Positions 42,781 to 53,027 of a stretch of 64,000 bases of DNA are shown here, one piece after another. The notes under the pieces were generated by a model. That model was given only the letters and a program-made list of their open reading frames with translations, did no database searches and was not told the origin of the DNA. The translations under genes and the position numbers were made by a program. Source of the DNA: Arthrobacter pascens (GTDB taxonomy: Bacteria; Actinomycetota; Actinomycetes; Actinomycetales; Micrococcaceae); contig NZ_JAUSWY010000001.1 in the NCBI RefSeq assembly GCF_030815585.1, positions 434,001-498,000 on the forward strand. The letters run 5' to 3'. Each line of letters starts with the position of its first letter. Position 1 is the first letter of the stretch.

Positions 42781-43743
42781 TTAGTCCAGATCCGATTCAT
42801 TGCCCTTGAGGAACTTCATTTGAACGAAGGCCACCAGGGCGAGGATGACGAAGAGAATGACAGACAGTGCCGAGGCGTACCCGAAGTCCGACTCGGTGAA
42901 GGCCTTTTGGTAGATGTACATCTGGATGACGCGGGAGGCGTTGATGGGACCGCCGGCGGTGGTGACGGCCACGGTGTCGAAGACCTGGAAGGAGCCGATG
43001 ACGGTGACCACCAGGACCAGCACCATGACCGGGCGCAGCAGCGGCATGGTGATGGACCAGAACGTCCGGGTAGGGGACGCCCCGTCCAGGGAGGCAACCT
43101 CATACACATGGCTGGGAATCGACTGCAGTCCGGCGAAGATCAGCAGCGCGGTGTAGCCCATGTGCCGCCAGACGTTCACGGCCGCGATGGTGGGAATGGC
43201 CCATTGCTCGCTGCCGAAGAAAGCGATGCGTTGCCCGCCCAGCCAGCTGATGACCTCGTTGACGATGCCCAGTTGGTAGTCGAGCATCCAGAACCACAGC
43301 AGCGCAACGATCACGTTGGCCACCAGGAACGGCAGCAGCAGCGCGCCACGGATGAACGTGGATTTGGCCACCCGGTGCATCAGCAGCGCCAGGCCAAGGG
43401 CTATGGCGGTCTGGAAACCGATGTTGATGGCCACGTACTGGACGGTCACGCTCATCGCGTTCCAGAAAAGCTCATCGGCGAAAATCGCGGTGTAGTTATC
43501 CAGCCCGATCCACGTGGGATCACCGAGGATGTTGTATTCGGTAAAGCTGAGGTAGACGCCCCGGATGGTGGGAATCAGGAAGAACGCTACGAAGCCGATC
43601 ATCGCCGGGAAGATGAAAACCATGGCGATCCTCATGTCGCCCATCCGGTGCGTGAGGCTCTTCTTCCGGGGGCCTCCGGTTCCTGCCGTGGAGTGTGGCG
43701 CCCGGTCTGCCGGGTCCCGTTGCTGCTTGGTAAGGGTGGTCAT
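42781..43743 (-). CDS. ABC sugar permease, MalF-type
   Basis: A 320-residue inner-membrane permease with six helices; the EAA loop reads VYEVASLDGASPTRTFWSITMPLLRPV. First gene of the alpha-galactoside operon. The ATG 43741-43743 is preferred to an upstream in-frame start because MTTLTKQQRDPADR begins after GGAAAGGG. The promoter on the minus strand reads TTGCCC-17-TAGATT with a LacI-type operator over the -10. Confidence 0.92.
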   Translation of the reverse strand: MTTLTKQQRDPADRAPHSTAGTGGPRKKSLTHRMGDMRIAMVFIFPAMIGFVAFFLIPTIRGVYLSFTEYNILGDPTWIGLDNYTAIFADELFWNAMSVTVQYVAINIGFQTAIALGLALLMHRVAKSTFIRGALLLPFLVANVIVALLWFWMLDYQLGIVNEVISWLGGQRIAFFGSEQWAIPTIAAVNVWRHMGYTALLIFAGLQSIPSHVYEVASLDGASPTRTFWSITMPLLRPVMVLVLVVTVIGSFQVFDTVAVTTAGGPINASRVIQMYIYQKAFTESDFGYASALSVILFVILALVAFVQMKFLKGNESDLD

Positions 43744-43788
43744 CGTCGACCCTTTCCTTGACTGTGATGTGGATAACAACTGTGAAGC

Positions 43789-43806
43789 AATCTACACGAG
43801 TAGATT
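43789..43806. promoter_or_regulatory. LacI-type operator O1 over the permease promoter
   Basis: A perfect inverted repeat AATCTAC-ACGA-GTAGATT (18 bases). It overlaps the predicted minus-strand -10 (TAGATT) of the permease operon, whose -35 TTGCCC lies 17 bases away. It shares CGAGTAGATT with the second site at 43872-43884. Confidence 0.72.
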
Positions 43807-43868
43807 CAGGAGGGCAAGTGTTTCTTTCTATCTTGCTCATTCAGGGTTTTATCCCATTGATTAGTCTG

Positions 43869-43890
43869 TTGACTCGAGTAGATTTGGGTG
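43869..43890. promoter_or_regulatory. LacI-type operator O2 over the dehydrogenase promoter
   Basis: ACTCGAGTAGATT (43872-43884) contains the palindrome ACTCGAGT and repeats the CGAGTAGATT core of O1. It overlaps a plus-strand -35 TTGACT (43869-43874) that pairs with TAACAC 16 bases downstream. Together the two sites can let the LacI-family regulator repress both divergent units. Confidence 0.68.
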
Positions 43891-43962
43891 TAACACTTGG
43901 AAACCCCGGCGGAGAGCGCTTGCCGGGCAAGTCCCCGGATGGTCGTCAATGGAAGGTAAACA

Positions 43963-45165
43963 ATGTCGTTTTCAATCGGCGTAGTAGGCGTAGGTCAGTT
44001 CGGCAGCCAGTTTGCGCACCTGTTCAATCTGCACCCCGGGGTCAGCGAGGTGTATGTCGTGGATGAAGTTTCACTGCGGGCCGCCGAAGCAGCGGACCGC
44101 CTGCAGCTCGCCGGTGTGAAGGCGAGTTTTGATGAACTGCTGGAATCCGAGGTCGACGCTGTGGCCATCTTCACGCAGCGCTGGACCCACGGTCCCCTGG
44201 TGGAGCAGGCACTTCGTGCGGGCAAGCATGTCTATTCGGCTGTTCCGATGGCCATTTCCGAGGACGAGATCGCCCGCATCATCGATGCCGTGCGCGAGAC
44301 CGGAAACGTCTACATGATGGGCGAGACCAGCTACTACAACCCGGCCACCGTCTATGCCCGCAAGCAGCATGCGGCTGGCAGGTTCGGCAGGATCTTCTAC
44401 AGCGAGGGCGATTACGTCCACGACATGGACCTCGGCTTCTACGACGCCTACCAGTACAGCGGAGGCGAACGCTGGAAGGAGACGGCCAGCTACCCTCCCA
44501 TGCTGTACCCCACCCATGCCGTCGGCGGAGTGCTGGGCGCCGTCCCGGCCCATGCCGTCAGCGTCAGCTGCGTCGGCGTCAAGGACCACCGCAACGATGG
44601 CGTGTTCGACAAGGACGTCAGCATGTTCGGCAACGATTTCTCCAACGCCACGGCCCTGTTCGAGCTGAACGACGGCGGCGTGATGCGCACCAATGAGATG
44701 CGCCGGGTGGGCTACCCGTCGCACATCCGGGAGTCCCGCTTCCGTTTCTTTGGCACTGACGCCAGCTTCGAGCAGCTTGCCAAAGTCACCGTCTGGCAGG
44801 ACAAGGAAAACGTCCACGACATCTCCGAGCAGCTGGAAACGCGGCCCAGCATGTCCCTGGACGACCCCTCGCTGGCCAACGTGGCCCCCGAACTGAGGGA
44901 TGCCTTCGTTTCCGGGCTGTCCCCGGTTCACGACGCCGAACGGCTTCCGGAGGAGTTCCGTGGCGCACCGAACGGGCACGAGGGCAGCCACCACTTCCTG
45001 GTGGACGACTTCGTGACAGCGGTCAACCAGGGCACGTTGCCCCCGGTCAACGCCTGGGTGGCGGCACGGTTCACACTGCCCGGCATCGTCGCGCACGAAT
45101 CCGCCCTGCGCGGCGGCGAACGGCTCCCAATCCGCGACTTCGGCGATGCCCCCGAGACCGTGTAG
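43963..45165 (+). CDS. Gfo/Idh/MocA-family dehydrogenase
   Basis: A 400-residue NAD(P)-dependent oxidoreductase. The N-terminal Rossmann motif is GVVGVGQFGSQFAHLF; then AVAIFTQRWTHGPLVEQALRAGKHVYSAVPMA carries the EKP-like substrate-loop position (here SAVPMA, so the usual Lys is absent), followed by the C-terminal alpha/beta domain. ATG 43963 follows GAAGG. Divergent from the alpha-galactoside importer and co-oriented with the LacI gene 5 bases downstream, it probably oxidises a sugar or sugar derivative from the same pathway. Replacement of the EKP Lys makes catalytic function less certain. Confidence 0.88.
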   Translation: MSFSIGVVGVGQFGSQFAHLFNLHPGVSEVYVVDEVSLRAAEAADRLQLAGVKASFDELLESEVDAVAIFTQRWTHGPLVEQALRAGKHVYSAVPMAISEDEIARIIDAVRETGNVYMMGETSYYNPATVYARKQHAAGRFGRIFYSEGDYVHDMDLGFYDAYQYSGGERWKETASYPPMLYPTHAVGGVLGAVPAHAVSVSCVGVKDHRNDGVFDKDVSMFGNDFSNATALFELNDGGVMRTNEMRRVGYPSHIRESRFRFFGTDASFEQLAKVTVWQDKENVHDISEQLETRPSMSLDDPSLANVAPELRDAFVSGLSPVHDAERLPEEFRGAPNGHEGSHHFLVDDFVTAVNQGTLPPVNAWVAARFTLPGIVAHESALRGGERLPIRDFGDAPETV

Positions 45166-45170
45166 TTAGC

Positions 45171-46199
45171 ATGGATCCCATGACCTCTTCGGCTTTGCAC
45201 ACTCCTCGCGGACCCGTTACCCGAAAGGATGTGGCCCGCTACGCCGGCGTGAGCACTGCCGTCGTGAGTTATGTGGTGAACGGAGGCCCCAAGCGGGTGG
45301 CTCCTGCCACGGAGGCCAAAGTGCAGGATGCCATCAGGGTCTTGGGATACCGGCCCAACGCGGCAGCGCGCGCCCTCAAGCTGGGCTCCAGCGAGACACT
45401 GGGGCTTATTGTCCCGGACAACAGCAACCCGTTCTTCTCCCTCCTGGCCCATGCCGTGGAAGATGCCGCCGCCGATTTGGGTTACGCCCTTGTCCTGACC
45501 AACTCGGACGGGAATCTGGCGAAGGAACGGCGGAACATCCGCAACCTGGCCGCGCGCCAGGTGGATGGCGTATTACTGGCGAGCGTCCTTTTTGAACCGG
45601 ACCTGGACGACCTGGAGAAGGCTGATATCCCTTCGGTGCTGATGAACCATGGCCGCGAGGCCGCAGGCTTCAACAGCATCGGCGTGGACCTTGCCGCCGG
45701 GGCCCGGATCGCGGTGGAACACCTGATCGGGCACGGGCACACCCGGATCGGCCTGGCCATGGGTACCAACGTATCCGGCGAAGTGGACGGACGTGAGCGG
45801 GGATGGCTGGAGGCGCTCCGGGATGCGGGCGTGCCCGAAGGGCAGATCGTCCATGGCGAGTTCACCCGCCCCGGTGGCCATCTTGCGGGGCAGCGCCTGA
45901 TAGCGTCCGCCAACCGGCCCACGGCTATTTTTGCCAGTTCCGACATGCAGGCCATCGGCATCCTGCGGGCAGTCCGCGAAGCCGGACTCACCGTGCCCGG
46001 CGACATTGCCCTTGCGTCCTTTGACGGGTCCGTGGAATCCGAATATTCGTGGCCCGCCCTGACCACCGTGGAGCAGCCAGTCCGTGCCATGGCCGAGGCA
46101 GCGGTGGCTGCCCTGGTCGGGGCCGGGCGCGGGGAGCCGGCACAGCACCGCATTTTCCCCACCCAACTCCGTGTCCGCCAGTCCTGCGGCTGCCCCTGA
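45171..46199 (+). CDS. LacI-family transcriptional regulator
   Basis: A 342-residue repressor. N-terminal HTH with TRKDVARYAGVSTAVVSYVVNGGPKRVAPATEAKVQDAI, hinge helix NAAARALKLGSS, then a periplasmic-binding-like domain (TLGLIVPDNSNPFFSLLAHAVE, IFASSDMQAIGILRAVREAG, GDIALASFDG). It ends in RQSCGCP, a common end for this family. ATG 45171 or 45180 may be used. The operators at 43789 and 43869 are the obvious targets; an alpha-galactoside or galactose derivative is the probable inducer. Confidence 0.93.
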   Translation: MDPMTSSALHTPRGPVTRKDVARYAGVSTAVVSYVVNGGPKRVAPATEAKVQDAIRVLGYRPNAAARALKLGSSETLGLIVPDNSNPFFSLLAHAVEDAAADLGYALVLTNSDGNLAKERRNIRNLAARQVDGVLLASVLFEPDLDDLEKADIPSVLMNHGREAAGFNSIGVDLAAGARIAVEHLIGHGHTRIGLAMGTNVSGEVDGRERGWLEALRDAGVPEGQIVHGEFTRPGGHLAGQRLIASANRPTAIFASSDMQAIGILRAVREAGLTVPGDIALASFDGSVESEYSWPALTTVEQPVRAMAEAAVAALVGAGRGEPAQHRIFPTQLRVRQSCGCP

Positions 46200-46258
46200 G
46201 ACAGAGCCTGCAGGGAGCTGCGCTTCTGACGCGGCGGGTTGGCGTCCGCAAGGCGTCC

Positions 46259-47047
46259 TTAGACGGAAGCGATCCGGAGCTTGGTGATTCTCTCACCCAG
46301 CAGCCGCTGGGCTTCGGCGCCCAGGCCGGAGTCGGTGATGACCTCGTCAACCTCGTCCAAAGACACGATGGTGCTGATCCCCAGCAGGCCCCATTTGGTG
46401 TGGTCGGCGAGGACAACCACCTTACGGGCCGCCGCCACAAAGGCGCGGTTGGTCTCCGCTTCCAGCAGGTTTGGAGTGGTGAATCCGGCCTCGGCGTCCA
46501 TCCCGTGCACGCCGAGGAACAGTAGGTCCAGGTGCAGCTGCTTCAGTGCGGCAGTGGCTATGGGCCCCACCAAAGCATCCGACGGGGTCCGCTCGCCGCC
46601 GATCAGGATCACAGTGGATCCGAAGCGGGCTGAACCGGCTGACCCGCCGTGATGGAAAAGATCTGCGATGCGCACCGAGTTGGTCACCACCGTGATCCGC
46701 GGGCCGTTGACGAGCTCCTTGGCCAACGCCCAGGTGGTGGTTCCGGCCCCGAGCCCTACGGCCATGCCCTCCTGCACGAGGCCGGCGGCCTCCAAGGCGA
46801 TGGCGCGCTTCTCCGCGGGCAGCTGAGTGGACTTGAGGTCGAACCCAGGCTCGTGGGTACTGGCATCACCGGGAAGCTTGGCGCCTCCATGGATACGCTC
46901 CAGAAGGCCGCCTTCCTCCAGCAGCTCGATATCCCGGCGAACAGTCATCAGCGAAACACCCAACTGCTGGGCAAGGTCCGCGACGCGCACAACGCGCTCC
47001 CGCTGGACGGAATCCAAAATAGCCTGGTGACGTGCAGCGGCGAGCAT
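46259..47047 (-). CDS. DeoR-family transcriptional regulator
   Basis: A 262-residue regulator. N-terminal winged HTH (RHQAILDSVQRERVVRVADLAQQLGVSLMTVRRDIELLEEGGLLERIHGGAKL), then a DeoR C-terminal sugar-phosphate sensor domain with GLGAGTTTWALAKEL, VVTNSVRIADLF, GGERTPSDALVGPIA, and GVHGMDAEAGFTTPNLLEAETNRAFVAAA. The ATG 47045-47047 begins the family N-terminus; upstream in-frame sequence is the hairpin region. It converges on the LacI gene. The regulated genes are not evident; sugar-phosphate control is inferred from the family. Confidence 0.92.
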   Translation of the reverse strand: MLAAARHQAILDSVQRERVVRVADLAQQLGVSLMTVRRDIELLEEGGLLERIHGGAKLPGDASTHEPGFDLKSTQLPAEKRAIALEAAGLVQEGMAVGLGAGTTTWALAKELVNGPRITVVTNSVRIADLFHHGGSAGSARFGSTVILIGGERTPSDALVGPIATAALKQLHLDLLFLGVHGMDAEAGFTTPNLLEAETNRAFVAAARKVVVLADHTKWGLLGISTIVSLDEVDEVITDSGLGAEAQRLLGERITKLRIASV

Positions 47048-47133
47048 CGAAAAAAGATCCTTAAAGCCAGGGACAGGGCTGCACCCAGCATACGGCGACG
47101 GCGCCGCCCACCGTGGTGGGAAGCGCCGTCGAC

Positions 47134-47210
47134 GAGGAGTGGGAGTTATGCGGAAGCGTGCGTCAGAAGCGAGGAACGAGCTAGCACGCGGAGCATGACT
47201 CCCACTCCTC
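47134..47210 (-). terminator. Long 3' hairpin after acs, same apical core as the crp hairpin
   Basis: Outer arms GAGGAGTGGGAGT (47134-47146) / ACTCCCACTCCTC (47198-47210) pair perfectly. ATGC/GCAT, an internal loop GGAA/GGA and a GCGTGC/GCACGC stem (47156-47161 / 47184-47189) then close a 22-base loop. It lies 16 bases beyond the acs stop on the minus strand. The inner part matches 34233-34271 almost base for base while the outer arms are unrelated. Confidence 0.7.
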
Positions 47211-47225
47211 GCCCTCGCCACGCAC

Positions 47226-49274
<2,049 letters not shown>

Positions 49275-49685
49275 GGTGAACCTCATCATTCATCGATCTT
49301 CGCTGCGGGGCACGCCGTCGACGGCCGTGCTTCGCCGCTTCCGCGACAGTGAGCAGCGGCTGGTCACGGACATTCCGCAAAGAGCTGTTCCGGAATCAAC
49401 ACTAATGCTTGAATCCGTTGCTGTGTGGTCGCAGTCACACCGGCACCCACGAACGGCGTTTATTAAGCGACGAATGGTCCCGGAAGCCGGCGGCGGGTTG
49501 CCTGCTCCCTCAGCTCAGCTAGTGATCGGCCATGCTCTTGACTAGGCTGAGATTGAATTGTGACTTTCTGCGGTGCAGCCGGACCGGGTACTCCAAGTGC
49601 CCGGATCGGCCGGTGCCGCTGTTCAGACGGCACAGTTTTTTGGGGGCGAAACCGTCCCGGGTGCCGCCACGCTAAGGAGAACATC
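49275..49685. promoter_or_regulatory. acs upstream region with Crp-type palindrome
   Basis: A 411-base non-coding region. GTGTG (49423-49427) and CACAC (49436-49440) flank 8 bases to give TGTG-GTCGCAGT-CACA, matching the Crp/GlxR consensus TGTGA-N6-TCACA at all but one specified position. It lies about 150 bases upstream of the acs ATG. The ribosome site AAGGAGA at 49675-49681 belongs to the membrane-protein gene on the other strand. Nothing else recognised. Confidence 0.6.
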
Positions 49686-51041
49686 ATGAACCTGCAGAGC
49701 TACGGCCAGAAACTCGGCCAGAAACTTGGCCGTGCAACAGAGGCCCGTCGCCCTGGTGCCGGGTCGGGTGATGGCGGTGCAGGAACCGGCCAGCCGCGTG
49801 CGGAGGCCGCCAAGCCCGGTACCACCAACCAGGCTGTCCTGGGGCCGTTCACGGTACGCGACCTGGCCGTCTTCGCCGCCATCGTCATTCTTTTTGTTGC
49901 TTCGCTGCTGCCGATGTTCGCCGTCCGGTACAACCTCTGGAACCTGGGAAGCTTGTTCTTCCTGGGGCTGGGAATCGTCCTGCCGCTCATCGTCAGCACA
50001 CTCTTCACGGCCCGCAGGCTCTCTCCCGCCACGAAGATCCGGATCGGCTCGCTGTCCATTGACCAGTTCGCTTCGGTGGTTGCGTCCTTCTCCGTGGCCT
50101 TCTTCTTCCTGTCGGTCGTCGGCGCGTACGTCCCCAGCCTGCTGGTGGGCCTGATCGGCTCCCTCTTGCTCTTTGCCGCCACCGTGCTGGGCCGGTTCAT
50201 TCCGTTTTTCGCAGGCGACTTCCTGGGCCGTGAGGAATCGCCGGCCCACGTAGTAGCCCGGGAATCCGCTGTTCCACTGCCGAAGCCCCACACCCCCAAG
50301 GCTCCGCAGCCCGCGGCGGACACCGCCGCAGCTTCCCACGCCGGAGTCCCAACCGCCTCTGCTGCTCCTGCTGCGGAGGCCCATGCTGGATCCTCCGCGC
50401 TCCACACGGGACCTTTCTCGGTTCCAACACCCGCTGCCTCTCATTCCGCAGCCGCGCCGGTTGCGGCCGAGCCCACTGTTGCCGAGCCCGCTGTTGCTGA
50501 GCCCGCACCCGCGGCAGCAGTCTCCTCCGCACCCGAAGCGACGGAGTGGACCGCCTCCGGTGACTCGACGCCTGCAACCAGGGCAGCCGACGTCGTTCCT
50601 CCCGCCGCCACGTCGACCGCCGCGGAGGAAACCCAGATCGGAGACCTTCCGACGGCCGGCACTGCAGCCGCCGCTCCGGCCGGGACAGCCAACGACGACG
50701 GCGGGACAGAGGACGCTGCCTCTGCACGGCAGGCTCCCGCGGAGCCAGCTGCCGCCACGGCAGTGCACCAGCAGGTGCGTCGTGAGGAACCCATCGGAGC
50801 CACCGTTGATCCGGCCAGCCGCCCTGAGGAGTCGGATGAACAGCCGGTCCACGAGGCCTTCTGGTTTGCCGTAGCGCAGCACCGTACGGCCGTTGATCCC
50901 CAAACAGGTGCCCCCGCCTTCGTGATTGAGCCCGGCGGCTGGGTGCTGGCCCTCGAAGACCGGGGCGACGAGTTCCTGGTCCAGCACACCGACGGACGGG
51001 TTGGCCTGCTGCGCGACCTCAGCAACATCGAGCGCGGCTAG
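49686..51041 (+). CDS. Membrane protein with long Ala/Pro-rich linker
   Basis: A 451-residue protein of unknown function. After a hydrophilic N-terminus, about four hydrophobic helices span residues ~57-175 (e.g. DLAVFAAIVILFVASLLPM, FSVAFFFLSVVGAYVPSLL). A ~200-residue low-complexity Ala/Pro/Glu linker with repeated AEPAVAEP-type units follows. A compact C-terminal domain of ~65 residues ends it (EAFWFAVAQHRTAVDP, GGWVLALEDRGDEFLVQHTDGRVGLLRDLSNIERG), which is likely cytoplasmic and SH3-like in appearance. The ATG 49686 has AAGGAGA 4 bases before it. It is followed 8 bases later by nth. Confidence 0.82.
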   Translation: MNLQSYGQKLGQKLGRATEARRPGAGSGDGGAGTGQPRAEAAKPGTTNQAVLGPFTVRDLAVFAAIVILFVASLLPMFAVRYNLWNLGSLFFLGLGIVLPLIVSTLFTARRLSPATKIRIGSLSIDQFASVVASFSVAFFFLSVVGAYVPSLLVGLIGSLLLFAATVLGRFIPFFAGDFLGREESPAHVVARESAVPLPKPHTPKAPQPAADTAAASHAGVPTASAAPAAEAHAGSSALHTGPFSVPTPAASHSAAAPVAAEPTVAEPAVAEPAPAAAVSSAPEATEWTASGDSTPATRAADVVPPAATSTAAEETQIGDLPTAGTAAAAPAGTANDDGGTEDAASARQAPAEPAAATAVHQQVRREEPIGATVDPASRPEESDEQPVHEAFWFAVAQHRTAVDPQTGAPAFVIEPGGWVLALEDRGDEFLVQHTDGRVGLLRDLSNIERG

Positions 51042-51049
51042 CCGGACCC

Positions 51050-51917
51050 GTGGCCACTTCCCGTGCCCCGAACCCCGGTGCGGCTGCTGCCGGAGCAGTT
51101 GCCGGCGGTGAAGAAGCGGCCGGTCCCAAAGTCTCGTCGGAATCCTTGCTGGCGTTGAAGCGCCGGGCGCGCCGCATCAATAAGGCCTTGGCCGAGAAAT
51201 ACCCCTATGCCCACGCGGAACTCGATTTCCGGAGCCCCTTTGAGCTGCTGGTGGCCACCGTCCTGTCCGCTCAAACCACTGACGTCACTGTCAACCAGAT
51301 CACGCCGATCCTGTTTGCCAGGTACCCGGATGCCCGCAGCATGGCAGAGGCCGATCCCGCCGAGCTGGAAGCCATCATCAAGCCCACAGGATTCTTCCGG
51401 GCCAAAACGAGGAGCCTGATTGCCCTCGGCACCCGCCTGGTGGATGAATACAACGGTGTGGTGCCGGGCCGGCTTGAGGACCTGGTGACGCTGCCGGGAG
51501 TAAGGGCGCAAAACGGCCAACGTGGTGCTGGGCAACGCCTTCGGCATCCCGGGGATCACCGTTGACACCCATTTCGGACGGCTGGCCCGCCGCTTTGGCT
51601 GGACGCTTTCCGAAGATCCGGTTCAGATCGAATTCGACGTCGCGGAACTGTTTGTGCCCAGGGACTGGACCATGTTGTCCCACCGCGTGGTGTTCCACGG
51701 GCGGAGGGTGTGCCATTCCCGGAAGCCGGCCTGCGGGGCTTGTCCGGTGGCCAACTGGTGTCCCAGTTACGGCCTCGGCGAGACGGATCCCGCCAAGGCC
51801 GCCAGGCTGCTCAAATACGAGCTCGCTCCCGGCAGTGAACCGCTCCTGGCGCAGCTGCTTGCCGAAACCCACCGTGCTGCGGAGATCCGGATGGAATCCC
51901 AGAAGAGGGTTCCGTGA
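51050..51917 (+). pseudogene. nth: Endonuclease III, one frameshift in the active-site hairpin
   Basis: A base-excision repair glycosylase/lyase for oxidised pyrimidines. GTG 51050 opens a ~35-residue actinobacterial N-terminal extension, then LKRRARRINKALAEKYPYAHAELDFRSPFELLVATVLSAQTTDV and KPTGFFRAKTRSLIALG. At LPGV the frame breaks: GTAAGGGCGC (51500-51509) has one A more than the GTAGGGCGC required for [12 protein letters not shown] (HhH motif and catalytic Lys). The other frame continues [22 protein letters not shown] (catalytic Asp) and the [4Fe-4S] motif C-x6-C-x2-C-x5-C, to the stop at 51917. Everything else is intact and the next gene overlaps by 4 bases, so an error in the sequence is a serious possibility. 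Confidence 0.87.
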
Positions 51918-52591
51918 GTGCACGCCAGGATCTGATCGACCTGGTGGGCAGGACGGATTCCGGCAATGCCCCGGAGCCTGATGCACTGTGGGCGGCGCTG
52001 ACAGTGGACGAAACCATTGCCCGCAGGGCGGCAGTCCTGATGCTCTTTGGCGCGCTCGACGACGTCCCCGCCTCGTCCGGCAAGCCACTGGCGCCTGCGG
52101 ACCTGGACGTCCTGTTGCTGGAACGCGCGCACACGCTGGAGTCCCACCCAGGCCAGGTGGCGTTTCCGGGGGGCAGCATTGATCCGGACGAATCGCCTGT
52201 GGCCGCGGCATTGCGTGAAGCTGAGGAGGAAACCGGGCTGGACACCGACGGCGTGGAAGTCCTGGGCACGCTGCAACAACTTGGACTGGCACGCAGCAAT
52301 TTCCTGGTGACCCCAGTGCTCGCGTGGTGGGCTTCGCCGTCGCCGGTGCGCGTGGTGGACTACGGCGAATCCGCGCAGGTTTTCCGGATCCCCGTCCGCG
52401 ACCTCCTGGACCCTGACAATCGGGTGATGTCCACCGTCAGCCGCGGTGGCCAGACGTTCAACAGCCCGGCTTTCACCGTCAACGGCGTTGTCGTCTGGGG
52501 CTTTACCGGGATCGTACTGACCGGACTCTTCGATCAACTGGGCTGGGCTGTCCCTTGGGACCGGACCCGCCTGTACCCGATTCGCCTGTAG
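51914..52591 (+). CDS. CoA-pyrophosphatase-type Nudix hydrolase
   Basis: A 225-residue Nudix protein of the NudL/YeaB (CoA diphosphatase) group. Strand [23 protein letters not shown] precedes an intact Nudix box [25 protein letters not shown]. The preceding [13 protein letters not shown] segment is the UPF0035 signature of CoA-type Nudix enzymes. GTG 51914 overlaps the nth stop (GTGA), so the two are coupled. The same nth-Nudix pairing is recalled from mycobacteria next to marP. Confidence 0.92.
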   Translation: MSARQDLIDLVGRTDSGNAPEPDALWAALTVDETIARRAAVLMLFGALDDVPASSGKPLAPADLDVLLLERAHTLESHPGQVAFPGGSIDPDESPVAAALREAEEETGLDTDGVEVLGTLQQLGLARSNFLVTPVLAWWASPSPVRVVDYGESAQVFRIPVRDLLDPDNRVMSTVSRGGQTFNSPAFTVNGVVVWGFTGIVLTGLFDQLGWAVPWDRTRLYPIRL

Positions 52592-52691
52592 TTCACCGGC
52601 TGTAACCCCCTGCCAGGCTAAGCACATCCATGAAGCACCGCGATGGGGTTCCGCGGACCGTTAATTGTGGCCCGCGCCCCTGCCTGGCCGT

Positions 52692-52886
52692 CTACGACTG
52701 CGTCTGGTGGCGAAGGTCCACCACAATTCCGGTAGCGGCGTTTTCGCGTACCGCGTTGATCCCTTCAATCAGCGCACCAACGTGCCTGAAGTTTGGCGAA
52801 ACCGCCACGATGTTCCCCTCCGCATCAGTGAGTCGGAGCCTGTAGGACTCGTCGCCAACACGGTGAATTTCGAACCTGCCCGCCAT
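52692..52886 (-). CDS. YegP/DUF1508-like small protein
   Basis: A 64-residue protein beginning MAGRFEIHRVGDESYRLRLTDAEGNIVAVSPNFRHVGALIEGINAV, the one-repeat form of the DUF1508 (YegP) fold: F-E-I strand, Y-R-L-R-L strand, G-N-I-V turn and a G-I-x-A/S-V helix. The ATG at 52884-52886 is preferred over an upstream ATG because GGGAGG precedes it and the family begins there. Function unknown. It stands alone between the Nudix gene (convergent) and the polymerase gene. Confidence 0.8.
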   Translation of the reverse strand: MAGRFEIHRVGDESYRLRLTDAEGNIVAVSPNFRHVGALIEGINAVRENAATGIVVDLRHQTQS

Positions 52887-53027
52887 ATGCCGGACCTCCC
52901 CTGGTTTTGCTTCTTTGCAATCGCGGCTAGACCGTTCTGCTACAGTCGCCACTTTGACTGTAGCGCCGGTCACCGAGGTCAGGATAGCTACTGCCGGGTA
53001 CGTTACTTCCGGGACGGCCGAAAGCGG

